64,000 bases of DNA, taken from Tetrapyrgos nigripes (Eukaryota; Basidiomycota; Agaricomycetes; Agaricales; Campanellaceae). Below the pieces are notes generated by a model. That model searched no databases. It had not been told where the DNA came from and saw only the letters and a list, made by a program, of their open reading frames with translations. The DNA lies in NCBI GenBank assembly GCA_013368315.1, contig JAACJM010000111.1, positions 1 to 64,000 on the forward strand, read 5' to 3'. Shown piece after piece: positions 58,434 through 64,000 of the stretch (position 1 is its first letter; every line of letters begins with the position of its first letter). Made by a program: the position numbers and the translations under genes.

Positions 58434-61400
58434 ATGGTCAGTCCTCGGTCTCGTTTCCTCGCTCTCCCTAATCGATATTGTCCATCAGGCAAATGAGCTT
58501 GACCAGAAGATTCAAGAGGTCTACAAGCATATCCAGACCGAGCGCAAGATCCTAGAGGCCACCCAGCTTATTCGTCAAGCCACCAATAACCAGGATGTTC
58601 TCCGTCGTAACGATGCAAAGATAAGGGAAACTGAACGCTCTCTGTCCTACTTTGAAGATACCCTTCGCGAGCTTCAGGCTCGGAAAGCGCAGCAATCTCA
58701 GAATGAGTCGGGTAGATCGGGTGGCCCAGGCAGTCCTCAGGTAATCTTTCCCGACATTCGCTATCGATCTCAATCTGATCATCTCGTTTGATGCTCAGGT
58801 GCCTCCAAAGGAGTACGACTCCGGTCGGGGTCGGTCATCCCAGGACCCGTCTCTGGACAACGCTGGATACTATGGCTCACGTCCGAAGAAAGCATATAGC
58901 AATCTTGACTTGATCAAAGCCGACACTCCCCATACCCCTGCGAAAATCTCAAAGATGTTACACCAGCTCGAGTTCAAACTCCAAGTCGAGATGCAATACA
59001 AGAAGGGTATCGATAAGATGGCGAAGCTTTATCAGGCTGATGGAGACAAGAAGTCAAGGGCTGATGCTGAGAGCAAGAAGGTGGAGAGTGAAAAGAAGAT
59101 ACAGCTTCTGCAGTCCGCCTTGAAGCGATACAAGAATTTACATATCTTGGATGATGTTGCGGCAGAAGAAGAAGAAGATACCAATGCTGGTGCGTATCAT
59201 TGCTGTTGCATCATAGACCTCTAACGCGTCCTCTAGATGTCGGCCTTGAAGGCGAACGCAAAGAAAACCTACGGTCAAAACCACTATCCGGTATCCTCCA
59301 GGTCACAGTGAAAGGCGCTCGTGAACTCGACCATGCACCTGTGACAACACGATTCCGCTCGTCTTCCAAGCAGATCATGGAAACCTTCGTGTCCCTCAAA
59401 GTCGAGGGTACTCAGCTAGCTCGCACTCACCCGTCACGTACCGATCGCTGGAACGAGTCATTTGAGATAACAGTTGACAAAGCCAACGAAGTCGAAGTCG
59501 CGGTCTACGATAAGCAAGTCTCTGAACAGCATGCTATCCCTATTGGTCTGCTGTGGATTCGCATCAGCGACTTGGTTGAAGCTATTCGACGACAGAAGGT
59601 GTTTATGGAAAGTGGCCAGGGTGGATGGGTAACTGCAGGAGCTATGCATGGAGACAGTAACCGTCCAGACTCTGCCGATATGAATGCTCCTGTTGACTTT
59701 GGAGCTGCGCCTGGCGGGTCTATTGGCCCGATGGGTGGCATGGGAGCAACAGGTGGTATGGGAGGACAAATGTCCGAGGGTATTGATGCATGGTTTGCTG
59801 TGGAACCCGCAGGTGCTATAGCTCTTAACGTCAATTTCAGTGAGTACTCACAGCTCTTGGCTGTTAAATTTTCTGACTAGATTCATCCAGTTAAGGAAAA
59901 TGTCCGCAAACGTCCTTTGGATGCCCCTCTTGGTGGTCTCGGTCGACAGGGTGCTGTTCGCAAGCGCAAGGGCGAAGTACACGAAATGAATGGCCACAAA
60001 TTCGTTCAAAAACAATTTTACCAGCTCATGCTTTGTGCCTTCTGCAGCGACTTTTTGCTCAACGCGACTGGTTACCAATGTGAAGACTGTCGCTATACTT
60101 GCCACAAAAAATGTCACGAGAAAGTGGTCACCAAGTGTATTTCTAAATCCAACGTTGTAAGCCGTTGTTTTATTCCTCCCCCTCTCGGCGATTGTTGACC
60201 AAGATTGCTATAAGGATGACGAAGAGAAAATCAATCACCGTATTCCCCATAGATTCGAACCCATCACAAACATTGGTGCCAACTGGTGCTGTCACTGTGG
60301 TTATATGCTTCCCTTGGGCCGGAAGAACGCGCGTAAATGCACCGAATGCGACCTAACCTGTCACGCATACTGTGCCCACCTCGTTCCTGATTTCTGCGGT
60401 ATGTCCATGGAAACTGCAAACACGCTGCTAGCAGATTGGCGTGAGATCAAGAGGGTGAAAGCTTCACGGCCTGCACAGACGCATCAAGAAACCACCCAGA
60501 CTCCACTTCCAGAAGCTCAACTTGGGAGCGCAATGGATCGAATGACCCTTGGGGAGCCTGAGCACGATCCCTTTGGACGCCAACAACCATATCCTCCTGC
60601 ACAACCTGGCGGTTATCCACCCGATCCTCGACTTTACCAGCAACCTCCTCAACAGCCCCCTGCTGGTGCTAGGCCTCCTCAAGGAGGAAGGGTGCCAGTG
60701 CCACCTGCGTACCCTCAAGAGCCTCAACAGCAACGTCCTCCATCTGCGCCTTATGACCAAGCGGGTGCTTACCCGGTCAGAAGCTGTTTTTTTCTTCTGA
60801 CAAATGACATAACTAAATAACTTGGACTGTTTATTAGGGCCCTCCTCGAGGACCACCACCTCCTCCCTCGAAGCAGGGGCTTCCCCCTTCGCCTGTTGCG
60901 CAGAAATATCCCGATCGAACCTCATCAATGCCGCCTGCTCAGCAACAACGGCCACCACCTCAGCAACCTGTTCGTCAAGCCACTCAGAAACGCAAAGTTG
61001 GGTTGGACGATTTCAACTTCCTTGCTGTGCTAGGTAAAGGTAACTTTGGTAAAGTTATGTTGGCGGAAGAGAAAAAGACGAACGGCTTGTACGCTATCAA
61101 GGTGTTGAAGAAGGAATTCATTATTGATAATGATGAAGTTGAAAGGTGGGTTTCATTGACTGTGCTAAGAGATGGCCAGGTCGTTCATCTATTTCGTCTC
61201 TAGTACTCGATCCGAGAAACGAGTCTTCCTGGCTGCCGCCAAGGAACGCCATCCCTTCTTGCTTGGTCTCCACTCTTGCTTCCAGACTGAGACTCGTGTC
61301 TACTTCGTCATGGAATATGTCAGTGGTGGTGATTTGATGTTGCACATCCAAAGGAAGCAATTCTCGCTTCGACAAGCCAAGTTCTACGCTTCTGAAGTTC

Positions 61401-62283
61401 TGTTGGCCCTGGAGTATTTCCATCAGAACGGTATTATCTATCGGTGAGTGCCATTTTAGGAATGATATCTCTGCATCTTCCTTACTGTCTGTCCAGGGAT
61501 TTGAAGCTTGACAACATCTTGCTTACCTTGGATGGACATGTCAAAGTTGCCGACTACGGTCTGTGCAAGGAGGAAATGTGGTTTGGCAACACCACAAGTA
61601 CCTTCTGTGGTACACCGGAATTCATGGCTCCGGAGGTGAGTATCTCACACGACGTCTGAAAACAAAAATTTATGAACTCAATCATCGTGGCCAGATTTTA
61701 CTTGAACAGCGATACGGTCGAGCTGTTGACTGGTGGGCTTTCGGTGTTCTCACTTATGAAATGCTCCTGGGTCAATCACCTTTCCGTGGCGACGACGAGG
61801 ATGAGATTTTCGATGCTATCTTGGAAGATGAGCCTTTATACCCCATTACGATGCCCCGAGATGCTGTCTCGATCTTGCAAAAGGTGAGAACATTGTGACG
61901 GCTCAACAGGAGCCTTAGGCTGACACCTACATTGCAGTTGTTGACCCGTGACCCCAACCGACGATTGGGATCGGGGAAAGACGATGCTGAAGAGATCAAA
62001 AAACAAGGATTTTTCAGGGATGTTAACTGGGATGATGTCGTGAATAAGCGTATACCACCTCCTTATTTCCCGACGATTGTGAGTACTTTAATATCTGGGT
62101 TCACAACCATCTTCTCACTCGACGTCTTTCTCTTTACAGAACGGCAGCGCCGATACGAGCAATTTCGACGAAGAATTCACGCGTGAACAACCAACGTTGA
62201 CTCCAGTCCATGGGCAATTATCAGCTCGTGACCAGTCTGAGTTCAACGGATTCTCATACGTTGCTTCATGGGCTGATATATGA
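58434..62283 (+). CDS. PKC1: Protein kinase C of the cell wall integrity pathway
   Basis: Pkc1 acts downstream of Rho1 and starts the MAP kinase cascade for cell wall integrity. Exon 1 is the ATG alone (58,434-58,436). Order: HR1 repeat ([20 protein letters not shown], near 58,490); second HR1 ([20 protein letters not shown], near 58,935); C2-like domain ([14 protein letters not shown], near 59,290); a pseudosubstrate ([11 protein letters not shown], near 59,945); two C1 zinc fingers ([10 protein letters not shown]...[22 protein letters not shown]); a Pro/Gln-rich linker; and the kinase domain from 61,005. In the kinase, [29 protein letters not shown] (split by an intron), ADYGLCKE (the usual fungal DYG), [12 protein letters not shown] and VDWWAFGVL are visible. 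The C-tail keeps the turn motif (LTPVHG) and hydrophobic motif (FNGFSYV). About a dozen short introns; roughly 1,080 residues; no break seen. Confidence 0.95.
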
Positions 62284-62451
62284 TGAAAGAAGATGAACGT
62301 TCTGAAGGTGTACTATTCGCGGACCTGTAACTGTTGTGTCCCCTCTTATTGTTATGACTTGAGTCGTTGTACTTGAATATCTCAGACTCGTAAAGACGCA
62401 CCGTATCACTAGCTCTCTCTGTTTTTTATAATGCCATTCTTCTCTTCATTT

Positions 62452-62789
62452 CTACCTTACAACGTGCCCTCCAGTTCCGGGAAGTCCATGAGTGTCCATC
62501 GTAGTATCTTCCTCCGTTCCAGCAGCTGAATCTTTCATGAGTTCGTGAAAGGTCTTCCATAATGTAGCGATGGTGTCGTATTCTCTCGTCATTCCTAGGA
62601 CTTCCTCCAATTTTCGGTTCAAGCCATTGCTTGTAGAGAGTAGGTCTTCAAAGCCCTGCAAAGATATGAAGTCTTGGAGGAAATTGGGAAGAAAAGCAAG
62701 CGGACCGAGGTGATTTCACGGGTGAGGCGTTCACGCTCTCTTTCAAAGAAGGAGACGTCCTCGTCAGTTTGGCTTTGGGACAAGGACAT
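62452..62789 (-). CDS. DAD1: DASH/Dam1 complex subunit Dad1
   Basis: Dad1 is part of the ring complex that couples kinetochores to spindle microtubules. Exon 1 reads MSLSQSQTDEDVSFFERERE then RLTREITS. A 50-nt intron (GTCCGC...TTTGCAG) leads to GFEDLLSTSNGLNRKLEEVL, GMTREYDTIATLWKTFHEL and a short acidic tail ending at 62,452. FFExERxRLxxEI and the NxLNRxLE...W..F pattern are the Dad1 signature, and about 95 residues is normal. The donor GTCCGC is weak but the frame joins. Its stop lies 168 bp from that of PKC1 (convergent), and its ATG is 94 bp from that of TFC4 (divergent). Confidence 0.85.
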
Positions 62790-62883
62790 GGAGGTGGTTA
62801 ACAAAGACTCTAGTCCACGCGTGATCTTGGCCTGCGCGTCTCGCGTCTCAGACTAATCACAGCTCTCTCTTCCTCTCCACCAT

Positions 62884-64000
62884 ATGGCAGCCATCATGGA
62901 ATTTTCAGAGGGGAATGATCTATACGAAGACGACGTTCCTGGTCAGCATACATTCTGCTTTCATTGATGCCTTTCCGACGTTGTTTAATCCGTAGATTTC
63001 AGTGAAGAAGAGTCTGAGGACTCCAATTCAGACTCGTTCTCTAGCAGTGATGAAGAAGGCGGTGAAAGCGGAGATGAAGATACTGGGGCTGATCGAGTCG
63101 CTGGAACTGCAGAAAAACAGATTGAAGGGGATTTCGAGTATGTCAAGCGCGTCTGTGTTCCTTCCTTGCGATTTACCACTCCCAGTCGCCTTGTGCAGGA
63201 CATCCGACATCGAAATGATACGTCCTTAGTTAAAGACTGGGATATCACTATACAAGACCAAGACCAAGAATTCCTTGACGATTTACGTGCAGCTTCTGGC
63301 ATTGGTCGACGAAAGAAAAGAGTGTGTTTATATGATGTTGCTTTTTTGGCTTGTTTGTTCATCAACGATTCAGCCAGGGCGGGCAGAAGGCCCGGCACTC
63401 TCTCATCAAGTCAGAAGCTTACTGGGTGATGGGAATCAAGCGTTTGTGGACAACAACCTCCCGGAAGCCATCAGAATAATGCAGGAAGTCATTCGGATTG
63501 AACCTCGGGCTGCGCAAGCATGGTCTGTACTTGCACAGTGTTACGAGGATTTGAAGCAACCTCAGAAGGCCTTGCAGCTTCGGATTATGGCTGCACATCT
63601 TAGGCACGATGCAGAAGAATGGGATAAACTAGCAATGCAATCAAAGTACGTGTTGGAATTGTGACATTACAGTCCACAAGTTGACTATCTGCCAGGGAAC
63701 TGGGTCACCATCAACAGGCTCTTTACTGTTATCGCAAAGTTTACAGTCTCGATCCTTCAAACGTTGGAGCCCTTTGGGACCGTGCCTCGCTGGCCAAAGA
63801 GATTGGGGAACTAAAAAACGGTATTTGCCTATCCTGACCATTATTTTGGACAGAATCTCACTTTCTGAAACCAGGCCCGCAATTCTTTTCTTGCCATTCT
63901 CAAACTAATTCCTCACGACCTCACAGTTCTTTCCGAACTTCGGACCATTCTCATCGAACTGAATGATCTTAGCACTTGTACCGAGTTATTCCAGACTGCT
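62884..64000 (+). CDS. TFC4: TFIIIC subunit Tfc4 (tau 131, TPR protein), 5' part
   Basis: Tfc4 bridges TFIIIC to TFIIIB in RNA polymerase III transcription. The ATG at 62,884-62,886 gives MAAIMEFSEGNDLYEDDVP. It is followed by a long acidic Ser/Glu stretch, then RLVQDIRHRNDTSLVKDW and LRAASGIGRRKK. After an intron the TPR array begins: LGDGNQAFVDNNLPEAIRIM, PRAAQAWSVLAQCYEDLKQP, LRHDAEEWDKLAMQS, then ELGHHQQALYCYRKVYSLDP and FLAILKLIPHDLTVLSELRT. The acidic leader, basic GRRKK linker and then TPRs match fungal Tfc4/Sfc4. The gene runs off the right edge; roughly the first 290 residues are present. Introns near 62,942, 63,140, 63,321, 63,648 and 63,824 fit GT-AG. No break seen. Confidence 0.85.

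Overview
The window looks like nuclear DNA from a basidiomycete, most likely an Agaricomycete. Introns are dense, about 45-65 nt long and GT-AG. Several first exons are tiny. A KDZ (Kyakuja-Dileera-Zisupton) DNA transposon and decayed tyrosine-kinase-like (TKL) kinase genes, both typical of mushroom-forming fungi, are present. The housekeeping proteins are clearly fungal (PKC1 with HR1-C2-C1-C1-kinase order, DASH subunit Dad1, TFIIIC Tfc4, Igo-type endosulfine). No phage, CRISPR, rRNA or convincing tRNA was seen.

Layout. 0-0.5 kb: end of a secreted protein. 0.96-2.16 kb: broken MCM10 copy. 2.17-2.44 kb: GC-rich palindromic repeat. 2,441-11,680: a 9.2-kb KDZ transposon with terminal inverted repeats of about 254 bp, a transposase gene with three in-frame TGA codons, and two cargo genes on a shared 70-bp promoter: a tandem RNase H1 N-terminal-like domain protein and a conserved protein of unknown function. 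11.75-12.75 kb: decayed DNA ligase copy. 13-18.2 kb: a Gly/Tyr-rich protein and two dead TKL kinases. 19.2-28.3 kb: a compact minus-strand block with a coiled-coil nuclear-type protein, ERV46, VPS45 (one apparent 1-nt frameshift) and the mitochondrial ATP synthase epsilon subunit. 28.3-39.7 and 40.8-50.5 kb: two gene-poor stretches around a single Ecl1-type zinc-binding protein gene. 50.5-64 kb: dense block with FKBP12-like isomerase, a doubtful relic, Sec61 beta, a small unknown protein, endosulfine (IGO1-like), a large acidic unknown protein, PKC1, DAD1 and the start of TFC4.

How the genes fit together. ERV46, VPS45 and Sec61 beta serve the secretory and endosomal pathway. The right-hand block joins several genes linked to TOR and quiescence signalling in other fungi (FKBP12, Ecl1, endosulfine, PKC1); this may be coincidence. 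The left 18 kb is a graveyard of mobile DNA and broken gene copies. The best candidates for something undescribed are the two KDZ cargo genes, which stay largely open while the transposase has decayed. Exon structures were worked out by eye from splice signals and frame; family names come from recognised motifs, with no database search.
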